From DAORHV01 sp964458645 (GTDB lineage: Bacteria; Patescibacteriota; Gracilibacteria; Peribacterales; Peribacteraceae), in the NCBI GenBank assembly GCA_964458645.1, contig CAYWJU010000002.1, positions 1 through 64,000 of the forward strand: a stretch of 64,000 bases of DNA. The letters run 5' to 3'. The first letter of the stretch is position 1, and each line of letters starts with the position of its first letter. A program made the translations under genes and the position numbers. Below, piece after piece: positions 46,709 to 56,100 of the stretch. The notes under the pieces are model-generated. The model saw only the letters and a list, made by a program, of their open reading frames with translations. It had not been told where the DNA came from and did not search any database.

Positions 46709-46747
46709 CGTATTCGTCCGGACTCCGGGCGGTGGTAGGCTGGCGTC

Positions 46748-47743
46748 GTGCATCATGCCGACTTCATCCGCCGCTGCCTGGAGCTTGCCGAACGCGGCCG
46801 CTGCTACGTCGGGAATGGCGCCATGGTCGGCGCGGTGCTGGTACGCGATGGGAAGATGATCGCCGAAGGGTTCCACGCGGGATTCGGCAAACCGCACGCC
46901 GAGCGTCAGTTACTGGAAAAGTTTGAACAAAAAATTGATTCAACAGATACGCTCTACGTGAACTTGGAGCCGTGCGTCGCGCACAAATCCAAGAAGAATC
47001 CGCCGTGCTCGGACATCATTCTGGAACAGGGGATCAAGCGCGTGGTCTTTGGCATGTTCGATCCAGATCCGCGCGTGAGCGGGAAGGGGATCAAGCTTCT
47101 CAGAAAAGCCGGCGTAGAAGTCATTGGCCCAGTGATCCCGGACGAATGCATGCGGTTCAACCGCGGCTTTGTTTCGGTGCGCACCAACGGTCGGCCGTGG
47201 CTCACTATGAAAGCAGCCCGAATGCCGGACGGTGCCATTGCCAAGCCAGACGGCAGTTTCTTAAAGATTACGAACCAAGTGCAAGACACCTGGTCGCATA
47301 CGTTTTTGCGCGCCAAGCACGATGCGATTCTCATTGGCGTCGGAACCGCAGTGGCCGACAATCCGCACTTAACCATTCGTCATTGCAAAGCCGGGTATCA
47401 GCCATGGCGTATTATTCTGGATTCCGGCTTGCGGATGCCGATTACGGCTCATCTCGTGCGCGATGAATTCGCTACAAGAACCATGGTCATCACCAGGCCG
47501 CGCCTTGGTCGCATTCCCAGTTCCGTGATTCCCATTTTGCAGGCGCGAGGCGTGCGTGTGATTCCGGTGAAACATGGCAAGGATGGCGTGGATTTTCCGT
47601 CGCTTTGGAAAGCATTGCTGACTGCCGATGGCGATTTTCATGGGCTTACGAGCATTCTTGTCGAAGGCGGTGTCAAAACGTGGAAAACGTTTAGAGATGC
47701 GGGGTGTGTGGATGAAGAGGTCATATTGATGGGTGGGAATTGA
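46748..47743 (+). CDS. ribD: Riboflavin biosynthesis deaminase/reductase
   Basis: 331 residues, two domains. Deaminase: PHAERQLLEKF and PCVAHKSKKNPPCSDIIL supply the zinc ligands (HAE, PC..PPC). Reductase: FLRAKHDAILIGVGTAVADNPHLTIR and SILVEGGVKTWKTF. It converts the GTP-derived pyrimidine through two steps of flavin synthesis. Start GTG at 46748, 39 bases after the HisG gene. The C-terminus (VDEEVILMGGN) is slightly shorter than usual. Confidence 0.93.
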   Translation: MHHADFIRRCLELAERGRCYVGNGAMVGAVLVRDGKMIAEGFHAGFGKPHAERQLLEKFEQKIDSTDTLYVNLEPCVAHKSKKNPPCSDIILEQGIKRVVFGMFDPDPRVSGKGIKLLRKAGVEVIGPVIPDECMRFNRGFVSVRTNGRPWLTMKAARMPDGAIAKPDGSFLKITNQVQDTWSHTFLRAKHDAILIGVGTAVADNPHLTIRHCKAGYQPWRIILDSGLRMPITAHLVRDEFATRTMVITRPRLGRIPSSVIPILQARGVRVIPVKHGKDGVDFPSLWKALLTADGDFHGLTSILVEGGVKTWKTFRDAGCVDEEVILMGGN

Positions 47744-47760
47744 TATTGTTTATCGATGGT

Positions 47761-47872
47761 ACGGTCCTCACCCCGACCCTCTCCATTGCGATGGAGAGGG
47801 AGAGTCCATTGAACGCACAATCTACCCCTCCTCTCCATCGCAGTGGAGAGGAGGATGGGAGGTGAGGACCGT
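47761..47872. repeat. 112-base inverted-repeat element
   Basis: Perfect 12-base ends ACGGTCCTCACC (47761-47772) and GGTGAGGACCGT (47861-47872) enclose two further hairpins, CCCTCTCCATtgcgATGGAGAGGG and CCTCTCCAtcgcagTGGAGAGG. No open frame. It looks like a small palindromic or MITE-like element, or a processed RNA hairpin. Confidence 0.8.
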
Positions 47873-47891
47873 CTCAGAGCACGGCAAATAG

Positions 47892-47919
47892 CGGTTTCTC
47901 GGATTCGTCGGAGTCCTCC
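47892..47919. repeat. Half of a 9-base-unit repeat (copy 6, one arm)
   Basis: GGTTTCTCGGATTCGTCGG and GTCCTCC match a right arm of the repeat family; no left arm is seen. It abuts the stop of the minus-strand flavin reductase. Confidence 0.6.
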
Positions 47920-48626
47920 TACTGAAGTGTGCTAATCGGATACATAATCCTATTCCCCACGCGGTACAGGAACGAGAAGAATGCGTAGCCCAGCCGCGTG
48001 GATGTCGGCAGTTTGCCGTTCTCCGCATAGTGCTGCGCAATTTGGCCGAACTTGGCGCCTTTCTTCTTTACGGCATCCAGCGTGCTCGGACGCTTATCCA
48101 CAATTACGCCGAACTTGCCGCGGCCCAGAATCGACTTGGGCTCGAAGTGCCGTCCGATGACGGTGCCGCCGTAGTATTTAATCGCTTCCGACACGTGCAA
48201 CGTGGTCAGGTACATGAGTGCTTTCCAGGCGATCATCGGTGCACCGCCGGTGAAGATCAGGTAGAACGGACGGGCCTTCAGCTGGCCTTTGGAATGGGTT
48301 TCTTGGTCCAACGCGAACGCACCCATGCGGTCGATGAGGTTTTTTAAGTGCGCAGGCACCGAGAAGTTCCAGATGGGTGTTGCAATGACCACGGCATGTG
48401 CGGTCGCCAGCGAGTCCTCGATTTTGCAGAAGTCGTCGTCTTTGTTGTTGCAGTGCGGTTCGTAGCGCTCCAGCGTGAAGTGGGCGATATTCAGGTCCTT
48501 TAAGCGGAATTTCTCCACGCTCACGTTCGGGACCAGCTTGAGCCCCTCGATGAACGTGTCGGCCAGCGTGTTGCTGTTACTGGGTTCATTGGTGCCTGCA
48601 ACGATAACGACGATTTTGGTTTGCAT
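47919..48626 (-). CDS. NADPH-dependent FMN reductase / flavodoxin-fold protein
   Basis: 235 residues. KIVVIVAGTNEPSNSNTLAD is the phosphate-binding loop of the fold and VVIATPIWNFSVPAHLKNLID the typical flavin-contact segment; FYLIFTGGAP follows. It probably reduces flavin or quinone-like substrates with NAD(P)H. The C-terminal 60 residues (LGYAFFSFLYRVGNRIMYPIS) are hydrophobic. ATG 48626 by homology; divergent from the desaturase gene with 77 bases between. Confidence 0.85.
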   Translation of the reverse strand: MQTKIVVIVAGTNEPSNSNTLADTFIEGLKLVPNVSVEKFRLKDLNIAHFTLERYEPHCNNKDDDFCKIEDSLATAHAVVIATPIWNFSVPAHLKNLIDRMGAFALDQETHSKGQLKARPFYLIFTGGAPMIAWKALMYLTTLHVSEAIKYYGGTVIGRHFEPKSILGRGKFGVIVDKRPSTLDAVKKKGAKFGQIAQHYAENGKLPTSTRLGYAFFSFLYRVGNRIMYPISTLQ

Positions 48627-48703
48627 AATGCGGAGAAGAAGACGGTGGCGAAAGTGTAGCAGAAAAAAGTGGCGATTTTTCCGCCCTGCGCTACGGTGAG
48701 TGC

Positions 48704-49810
48704 ATGAACGAACTGCCAGACACCGCCGATTGCGATGCTTTGCAGCTGCCCGGCCGCCGGGAGTCGCTTGCGTTGCTGGAAACGCGCATCCCGGGCATGG
48801 CGGAGCAGACTCGCACGCAAATGAAGGGTATCGCCAAAGTCTGGCAGCCGTCCGACTTCCTGCCGAAGTTCGACGAACAGGAAACGGCATTCGAGGAAAT
48901 CCGCGCGTTGCAGCGCCGCGCCAGAACTTTGCCACCGGAGTTGCTGGTGGTCCTTGCCGGCGACACCGTCACCGAGGAAGGACTTCCGCACTTCATGTCG
49001 CGCCTCTTTACCATCCAGGGTTTGCCGTCCGGCGCCGACCGCGATGTCTACACGCACCCGGGCAATTTGCAGAAGTGGTTCAACGGCTGGACTGCCGAAG
49101 AACACCGTCACGGCGTGCTGCTGAATTCGTTCTTGCGTATGAGTGGCCGCATCGATATGGGCGCTTACGAACGCTCTGTGCAGCTCTTTTTGGAAGACGG
49201 CTTCGATGTGAAAACGGGAACCGATCCGTACAAAGGTTTCGTCTACACCTCGTTCCAGGAACGCGCCACGCAGCGCTCGCACGCCAACGTAGCCAGGCTG
49301 GCGAAGCAGGCAGGCGATCCGCACCTGGCGCGCATCTGCGGACAGATCGCGTCCGACGAGGGCCACCATGGCAAAGCCTACAGCGCGTTCGTGAAGACGT
49401 TCTTCGAGAGTGACCCCAACGGCATGATGCAGGCACTCCACGACATGCTGGCAGCCGGCATCGTGATGCCCGCGCACAACATGCGCGAGGTGGATCCTTC
49501 GGGCGCCGTGCTGCAGCCGGGCAAGACCTATGAGTATTTCTCCAACGTGGCGCAGCAGATCGGCGTGTACACGACCAAGGACTATGCGGAGATTTCAGCG
49601 GAGATCTTGGCGGATTGGGGCGTAGGCAAGCGCGGAACCGACGGTTGGGAAGTATTGCCGTTTGCCGGGTTGAATGAGCAAGGACGCGAGGCGCAGATCA
49701 AGATTCTCAAGCGTCAGCGCGTTGTGGATCGCATGGCGGAGCGGCGTGGCAAAAAGACTGAGATTGAGCCGTACGACACCAGTTGGCTCGTGCGGAGCGG
49801 GGGAAAGTAG
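48704..49810 (+). CDS. Soluble acyl-ACP desaturase (di-iron)
   Basis: 368 residues, typical of plant and actinobacterial stearoyl-ACP desaturases. Di-iron ligands are all seen: TEEGLP (Glu91/92), EEHRHG (Glu133, His136), SFQERATQRSH (Glu186) and DEGHHG (Glu219, His222). It introduces a cis double bond into acyl-ACP using O2 and reduced ferredoxin. This is surprising in a CPR-type genome, as such genomes usually lack fatty-acid synthesis. The electron donor may be linked to one of the reductases nearby (inference). Start ATG 48704, no SD; a weak -10 (TACGGT) ends 6 bases upstream. Confidence 0.93.
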   Translation: MNELPDTADCDALQLPGRRESLALLETRIPGMAEQTRTQMKGIAKVWQPSDFLPKFDEQETAFEEIRALQRRARTLPPELLVVLAGDTVTEEGLPHFMSRLFTIQGLPSGADRDVYTHPGNLQKWFNGWTAEEHRHGVLLNSFLRMSGRIDMGAYERSVQLFLEDGFDVKTGTDPYKGFVYTSFQERATQRSHANVARLAKQAGDPHLARICGQIASDEGHHGKAYSAFVKTFFESDPNGMMQALHDMLAAGIVMPAHNMREVDPSGAVLQPGKTYEYFSNVAQQIGVYTTKDYAEISAEILADWGVGKRGTDGWEVLPFAGLNEQGREAQIKILKRQRVVDRMAERRGKKTEIEPYDTSWLVRSGGK

Positions 49811-49841
49811 GTTATTGATTATTTTATTGCTAGCCATCCAT

Positions 49842-50414
49842 ATGAATCAATCTAAGGAACTAAAAGAGGCCTATGAAAAAATGAAGAGGGAAATATTCCT
49901 TGAATTGCAATTCACTTTGCAATTTGCTTTATCACATCATCATGTGAAGGAAAGCATAATCACAGATTTGCCTCCGCAATTTGAACAGTTAAGAAAACAG
50001 ATGGTGCAGTCTTTTTGGGCGATGCTTCCTTTGCGCATTTGTGTTTTTCTAGATCCAGACAAGCAAAATGCATGTTCATTAGATAAATTTGTTTCTCGGG
50101 CTTTCAATCTAGGAATGATTGATCAGGCAAAAAAAGATCAGCTTGTAGCCAGGATTGAAGCTCTCAGAAAGACTGAAACTGTTAAAAATGCAGTTTCTCT
50201 AAGAGATAGTGTGGTTGCCCATACTGATAAGAAAAAACCCTTGAATGCAAAAATGGTAATTTCACCAGTTCTTCAAGAAATTGAGGCAATATTCATAGAG
50301 GCAGGTGGAGACAAATTAGACGAAGCAGGTTTAAATTCTAAACTAGGCGACACATGGAGTTGTCTTTTCGATTTAGTAAGAATAGGGATGGCGCATCCAG
50401 AAGAGTGGAAATGA
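49842..50414 (+). CDS. AT-rich HEPN-like protein (AbiU2-like), probably acquired
   Basis: 190 residues, all-helical. LRDSVVAHTDKK contains Arg121 and His127 spaced as in the HEPN RNase motif (R-x5-H); the surrounding pattern recalls AbiU2-type HEPN proteins, which act in phage abortive infection or toxin systems. Base composition is visibly more AT-rich than every neighbour and codons differ (many AAA, GAA, TTA), indicating recent transfer. No partner antitoxin gene is seen next to it. The start ATG at 49842 has no good SD. Confidence 0.65.
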   Translation: MNQSKELKEAYEKMKREIFLELQFTLQFALSHHHVKESIITDLPPQFEQLRKQMVQSFWAMLPLRICVFLDPDKQNACSLDKFVSRAFNLGMIDQAKKDQLVARIEALRKTETVKNAVSLRDSVVAHTDKKKPLNAKMVISPVLQEIEAIFIEAGGDKLDEAGLNSKLGDTWSCLFDLVRIGMAHPEEWK

Positions 50415-50433
50415 AGTACGTTCTCGGGATCTC

Positions 50434-52113
50434 TTAATTTCCGATCTCCCCGCTTGCGACCATCGCACAACGGATCAATCTGAGCGTGCTGTAGGGGATT
50501 CTTTCCTGAAGAGCGTGATAGGCCGGTCCCAGTTTCAGCGTGCCGTATTCCTCGAACGCCTGGCGGATCTCGCCGGCCTCCGGCACATCGGCCACCAGGT
50601 AACCCAGGCTCAGCGGAATGCCTTCTTTCAGGAAGTCTTCAATGTACAACAGCACACGGTCGGCCTTTACGCCGCAGGCGGCCGTGATCTCCTCCAGCGA
50701 AGCCTGCTTGCCGACCATCTCGCGGATCTGCTCGGCACGGCGTTGCTTCACGCGGCCCGGTCCGCGCTTCAGCTGCACGCGCTCTTCCTCGGCGGGCTGT
50801 TGTTCTGTGAGCTGCGGAATATAGAGCGGGCGGGGAGTGTACGACTTCATTTCCTGTGCCATGCCGTCGTAGAACGCAGTGACCACGGGTTCGGCGCGAA
50901 TGGACGATTCCTGCCAACGTTCAATGAACAGTCCTGCCGTAGACCGCACACGGCTGAGCGCCACGTACGCCTGGCCCGGCTCCCAGAGCGCGGCCAAGTC
51001 CACGATCATGCAATCCAGCGAAGCGCCTTGGGCTTTGTGAATGGTTGTCGCCCATGCCAGCGACACCGGAAAATTCCACGCCGCGGCGACTTCCTGGCCG
51101 TCGCCATTCAAGCATGAGAATTTTTGCTTTACGACTTCGATTTCCTCACCCGACAGCAGCTTAATGTACAGCGTGTCTTCGGTACTGCTCTGTACGTGCC
51201 CCAGGCTGCCGTTCACGTACAGCCGATCTTCGGAGACGTCGTTCTTGCGCAGCATCACCAATGCGCCGTTCTTCAGCATAAGACGGTCGCCGATGGGCAG
51301 TGAGCGCTTGGCGGATTCAATGGAGCGTGCGTCGCCTTCGTAGAGCGTCTCGAACGAACGCATCGGCCCTTCGATGGCATGCAGACGCTGAATGTTATAC
51401 GCGTCGGCCTTCACGCGGTGCGGGTACAAGCGCGTGCCTTCCATGTGCTGCGACGGCTGGGCCATGCGGCTATCCAGGAAGTTGCGCACTTCTCTATTCA
51501 CAATGCCGGCGCGTACGAAGTTCAAGATGTCCAAAAAGTCGGAATCCTGCGTACGCATTACGGTCGAAAGGAGCGCGGGTTGGAACGCAGTCTCGCGCCA
51601 GACCGGGTGCAAAAACGCCCAGTCCTTGGCCTGCATGCCCGGTGTCACCGGCGGCAGCTGGGCGAAGTCGCCCACGGCGATAATGCGCAGTCCGCCCCAC
51701 GGCAGACCGCTGTTGCGGGCCCGGCGCGCAATGGCCTCGGCGACCATCAGCGTGGTGCCGGACAACATGGAGACTTCGTCGATAATCACGCAGCACGCGC
51801 GCTGTAAACGGTCCGTCAGGCGGCGACTGCGCATGGCGCGCGCAATAGTCGCGTCGATGCCGCCCTCCATAATTCCCAGTCCAAAGAAGCTGTGGAAGGT
51901 CCGCCCTCCAATAATCACGGCCGCAGCTCCTGTGCTGGCGACCACCGGGAACGCGTCGCTGGGTTTGCGGTGCAGGTATTGCTCCAGCAAATAGCTTTTG
52001 CCCGTGCCTGCCGCGCCGGTCAGGAACACGTTGCCCTCGCGTGCCAACACATCGAAAGCGCTCTGCTGGCAGCTCGTGAGCGTCGATGGTTTTGCGAAGG
52101 CGGACGGAAGCAT
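50434..52113 (-). CDS. PIF1-like SF1B helicase with C-terminal helix-turn-helix
   Basis: 559 residues. Walker A GAAGTGKS, ASTGAAAVIIGG, DEVSML (Walker B), GDFAQLPPV, then WATTIHKAQGAS and YVALSRVRS are the classic PIF1/RecD-like motifs. Residues about 475-505 (SLEEITAACGVKADRVLLYIEDF) form a winged or HTH-like domain. A 5'-3' DNA helicase for replication or repair is expected. Converges with the HEPN gene with 19 bases between. Confidence 0.93.
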   Translation of the reverse strand: MLPSAFAKPSTLTSCQQSAFDVLAREGNVFLTGAAGTGKSYLLEQYLHRKPSDAFPVVASTGAAAVIIGGRTFHSFFGLGIMEGGIDATIARAMRSRRLTDRLQRACCVIIDEVSMLSGTTLMVAEAIARRARNSGLPWGGLRIIAVGDFAQLPPVTPGMQAKDWAFLHPVWRETAFQPALLSTVMRTQDSDFLDILNFVRAGIVNREVRNFLDSRMAQPSQHMEGTRLYPHRVKADAYNIQRLHAIEGPMRSFETLYEGDARSIESAKRSLPIGDRLMLKNGALVMLRKNDVSEDRLYVNGSLGHVQSSTEDTLYIKLLSGEEIEVVKQKFSCLNGDGQEVAAAWNFPVSLAWATTIHKAQGASLDCMIVDLAALWEPGQAYVALSRVRSTAGLFIERWQESSIRAEPVVTAFYDGMAQEMKSYTPRPLYIPQLTEQQPAEEERVQLKRGPGRVKQRRAEQIREMVGKQASLEEITAACGVKADRVLLYIEDFLKEGIPLSLGYLVADVPEAGEIRQAFEEYGTLKLGPAYHALQERIPYSTLRLIRCAMVASGEIGN

Positions 52114-52278
52114 AAAGTACGCAGGATACTACAGGAACCTCTGAAAAATGCCGTCTGCTTCGTCAGTTTCGCCAAAATTTCGCTCCCCGTATCCTGCGAT
52201 ACGTATCGCAAAATTTTGCCTCACTTCCTCGCATACGTCGATTTTTCAAAGGTTCCATCGCACCATGTGCTGCGCGAA

Positions 52279-52713
52279 TTACTTTCCCTTGGCGCCCAGC
52301 CCTTCCAAGCCGGGGTTCTTCGCCGCTTCCTGCAGTACTTTTTTCAGCCCCGGCAGATGCAGGTCCTCCAGCGTCTTGAAGCGGATGCAGCTCTTTCCCA
52401 CACTCACGTTGCCGAGTTCTTTCTTGTGGTGTTCGGCCAGGTACTTGCCCTTCACGATGCAGCAGACGTACAGGCTCATGTATTGCTTCTGGCTTGCCAG
52501 CGCGATAATGGGCCAGCTGACCATTTCCTTCTTATAATTTTTGTACGGAAAGCTGCCGTAGCCAAGCATGTTGTAGGCGAAGTGCGGCTTCAACGACGGC
52601 GAGATCTTCTGGATGAAAGCATGCAAAAACTCTATCGGTTCGCGTCGTTCGGGTGGTAGGGCGGCCAGATACTCTTTCACGCTTTTCGCCTTGGTTGGCT
52701 TGAACATATTCAT
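52279..52713 (-). CDS. DUF1801-family protein, 144 aa
   Basis: VKEYLAALPPERREPIEFLHAFI, FAYNMLGYGSFPY and CCIVKGKYLAEH fit the DUF1801 (YdhG-like, SCP-type fold) family; FKTLEDLHLPGLKKVL is the usual C-terminal helix. Members are small soluble proteins of unclear function, some proposed to bind iron. In the 165 bases to the helicase gene I see nothing clear. Confidence 0.85.
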   Translation of the reverse strand: MNMFKPTKAKSVKEYLAALPPERREPIEFLHAFIQKISPSLKPHFAYNMLGYGSFPYKNYKKEMVSWPIIALASQKQYMSLYVCCIVKGKYLAEHHKKELGNVSVGKSCIRFKTLEDLHLPGLKKVLQEAAKNPGLEGLGAKGK

Positions 52714-53101
52714 CGTGCAAAAGTCTACACCCGACGTGTCGCTCCGAATATTCTTTCGGAGAATTTTTTATTTCTCCTAGCAAAAAATAAAGCAAAATGT
52801 TGCGGTCATACTTTTTGTTTCAGGATTGTTTGCTCACCTAAAAATCGTTTTTTGTTTGTGGCACTACGAATCTCTTTTTCCTACCCCTCGGGGGTACCCA
52901 TTTTCGGAGCAAAGAATCTTGATCTTGTGAGTCGGCGAGCAAAGAGTAAAATTCACAGATGTTGTGGTTGTATTGGTTTTGAGACACTACATCTTGTGTC
53001 TCCTCACTAAAGCACCACCCGGCGGCCAGAACTCCTTTTTTTGGTCGCCCAACACCATTATCTCTGCCTCTCACTGCCCGTGAGAATTTCCCCTTAGATC
53101 T
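52714..53101. other. 388-base region upstream of nrdJ
   Basis: No gene. It contains a TACCCC-tcg-GGGGTA hairpin (52882-52896), the NrdR-like boxes (52952-52999) and a pyrimidine-rich run to the nrdJ start. I see no B12 riboswitch (no CBL box pattern). Confidence 0.6.
52952..52999 (+). promoter_or_regulatory. Pair of NrdR-like boxes upstream of nrdJ
   Basis: ACACTACATCTTGTGT (52984-52999) is a good match to the NrdR box (palindrome ACAC...GTGT). A weaker one, CACAGATGTTGTG, is centred about 31 bases upstream. Two boxes separated by three helical turns is the classic layout for the ribonucleotide reductase repressor NrdR. nrdR is not in this window. Confidence 0.7.
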
Positions 53102-56100
53102 ATGAACCCGAACGCCGCGTCCCTGAAGAGCACGAACGCCAAAGACATCCCTCTGGACAGCAAGAAGGGTATCGAGCGTGCCAAGAAAAAAAATATCCAG
53201 AACTCCGAGCCGGCCAAGAAGGGGGGCAGCGGCAAGGGTCTCGTCATCGAGCGTTTGTTCACCACGCCGGGTTCCGATCCGTTGGATGAAGTGAAGTACG
53301 ACCGCCGCACCAGCCGCATCTCCAACACCAACGGTTCCGTCGTGTTCGAAATGAAGGATGCAGAAATCCCGGCCGCCTGGAGCCAGGTTGCAACCGACAT
53401 CATGGTGTCCAAGTATTTCCGCAAGGCCGGCGTGCCTCAGTACGATGCCAAGGGCAACATCATGAAGGACGATAAAGGAGAAACCATCTGGGGACCGGAG
53501 CGTTCGGCCAAGCAGGTCGTGCGTCGTCTTGCCGGTTGCTGGAGGACGTGGGGTGAGAAGTACGGGTACTTCGCCACCAAGCAGGATGCTCAAATCTTCG
53601 AAGATGAGTTGGCCTACGTCTTGATTCACCAGATGTCGGCGCCGAACTCACCGCAGTGGTTCAACACCGGTATCAACTACGCCTACGGCATTACGGGCAA
53701 GCCACAGGGTCACTATTACTGCGTCCCCGAGACCGGCGAGGTCCGCAAGTCCGAGGATGCCTACACCCACCCCCAGCCGCATGCGTGTTTCATTCAGGGT
53801 GTGGCCGACGACATGGTGAACGAAGGCGGCATCATGGACCTGTGGGTCCGCGAGGCACGTCTCTTTAAGTACGGTTCCGGAACGGGCACCAACTTTTCCA
53901 ACCTGCGTGGCGACGGCGAGCCGTTGTCCCAGGGCGGCAAGAGTTCGGGTCTCATGAGCTTCCTGAAGATCGGCGACCGCGCTGCAGGCGCAATCAAGTC
54001 CGGAGGCACCACGCGCCGCGCCGCCAAAATGGTGTGTTTGGATTTGGATCACCCGGACATCGAGGAGTTCATCAACTGGAAGGTGAACGAAGAGAAGAAG
54101 GTGGCTGCGTTGGCCAAGGCCGGCTACGACACCGACTTCAACGGCGAAGCCTATGGCACCGTTTCCGGTCAGAACTCGAACAACTCCGTTCGTGTCTCCC
54201 ACGAGTTCTTCAAGGCATTGGAGCAAGACAGCGACTGGCACATGTACTGGCGCACCGAGCTCCGAAAGGCAAAGGCAGAGAACCGCTCTCCCAAGCCATG
54301 CAAGACCCGCAAGGCTCGCGACATGTGGGACCAAATCGCCTACGCAGCCTGGGCCTGCGCCGATCCGGGACTGCAGTACGACACCACCATCAACGACTGG
54401 CACACCTGCCCGGCCGACGGACGCATCAATGCTTCTAACCCGTGCAGCGAGTACATGTTCTTGGACAACACCGCCTGCAACCTGGCGTCCATTAACCTCA
54501 TGCACTATCTGAAGACCGATGAGCAGAACAAGAAGAGCTTTGCCATCGAAGAGTTCCGCCACTCGGTCCGCCTGTGGACCATCGTGCTCGAAATCTCGGT
54601 GCTCATGGCCCAGTTCCCGTCGGCCGAAATCGCCGAGCTCAGCTACGTCTACCGCACGCTGGGTCTGGGCTACGCCAACTTGGGCGCCATGCTCATGCAG
54701 ATGGGTATTCCGTATGACTCCGCCGAGGGTCGCGCCATCTGCGGAGCAATTACCGCCATTCTGACCGGCGATGCCTACGCCACGTCCGCCGAACTCGCCA
54801 GCCACCTGGGAACGTTCCAGGGCTACGAGCGCAACAAGGAGAGCATGCTGCGCGTGATCCGCAACCACCGCCGTGCCGCCTACGATGCCGCCGAGAGCGA
54901 GTACGAGCAGCTGTCCGTAAAGCCTGTCGCTATTGATCAAAAATTGTGTTCATCCGATCTGCTCCAGGCTGCAAAAGAGGCTTGGGACACCGCTCTCGCC
55001 ATGGGTGAGCAGCACGGATTCCGCAACGCCCAAGTGTCCGTTATCGCACCAACCGGCACCATCGGCCTGCTCATGGATTGCGACACCACCGGCATCGAGC
55101 CCGACTTCGCACTCGTGAAGTTCAAGAAGCTGGCCGGCGGCGGATACATGAAGATCGCCAACCAGTCTGTGAAGCCTGCATTGTCTGCGCTCAACTACAG
55201 CGAGCAGCAGCAGAACGACATCATGAAGTATGTCATGGGTACTAACAGCCTGGAGGGCGCACCGCACATCAACCGCGCTTCGCTGAAGGCCAAAGGATTC
55301 AACGACGCCGACATCGCCAACGTGGAGAAGACGCTGCCGTCCGTGTTCGAACTCGGCTTCGCATTCAACCGCTGGACGCTTGGAGAAGAGACTATGAAGC
55401 GCCTGAAGTTTACCGAAGCCCAACTGGCCGATCCCACCTTTAACGTCCTGAAGGCACTCGGTTTCAGCTCCGAGCAGATCGAAGAAGCCAACGTGGTGAT
55501 CTGCGGTCACATGACCGTGGAAGGTGCTCCACACCTGAAGCCCGAACACCTGGCTGTGTTCGATTGCGCCAGCAAGTGCGGAAAGATCGGCAAGCGGTAC
55601 ATTTCTGCCGAAGGCCACATCCGCATGATGGCCGCCGCTCAGCCGTTCATCTCGGGCGCCATCAGCAAGACCGTCAACCTGCCGAACGAAGCCACCATGG
55701 AGGACTTCAAGCAGGCGTACTACCTCTCGTGGCAGCTTGGAATCAAGGCCAACGCTTTGTACCGCGACGGCAGCAAGATGAGCCAGGCGTTGTCGAACAA
55801 GTCCGATGACAAGAAGGATGAGAAGGTCGAGCCGACTATTATCGAGAAGATCGTCGTCAAAGAAGTTCCGCGCCGCCGCAAGCTGCCAGACGAGCGCATG
55901 AGCCTGACCCACAAGCTTTCCGTTGCCGGTCACGAGGCGTACTTGCACGTCGGCCTGTACGAAGACGGCAAGCCCGGTGAGATCTTCATTAAAATGAGCA
56001 AAGAAGGTTCCACGCTCTCGGGTGTCATGGACACGCTGGCTCTGTCGCTCTCCATGAACCTGCAGTACGGCGTGCCGCTGGAAGTGCTCTGCGAGAAGCT

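Noticed and set aside
52714..53101. Cobalamin riboswitch upstream of nrdJ
   Set aside because: No GCCACTG-like B12 box and no suitable fold seen; NrdR-like boxes explain the region better.
53648..54940. A 430-codon minus-strand frame, and another at 54950-56338, opposite nrdJ
   Set aside because: Both lie within the confident nrdJ gene and have the composition of antisense shadows.
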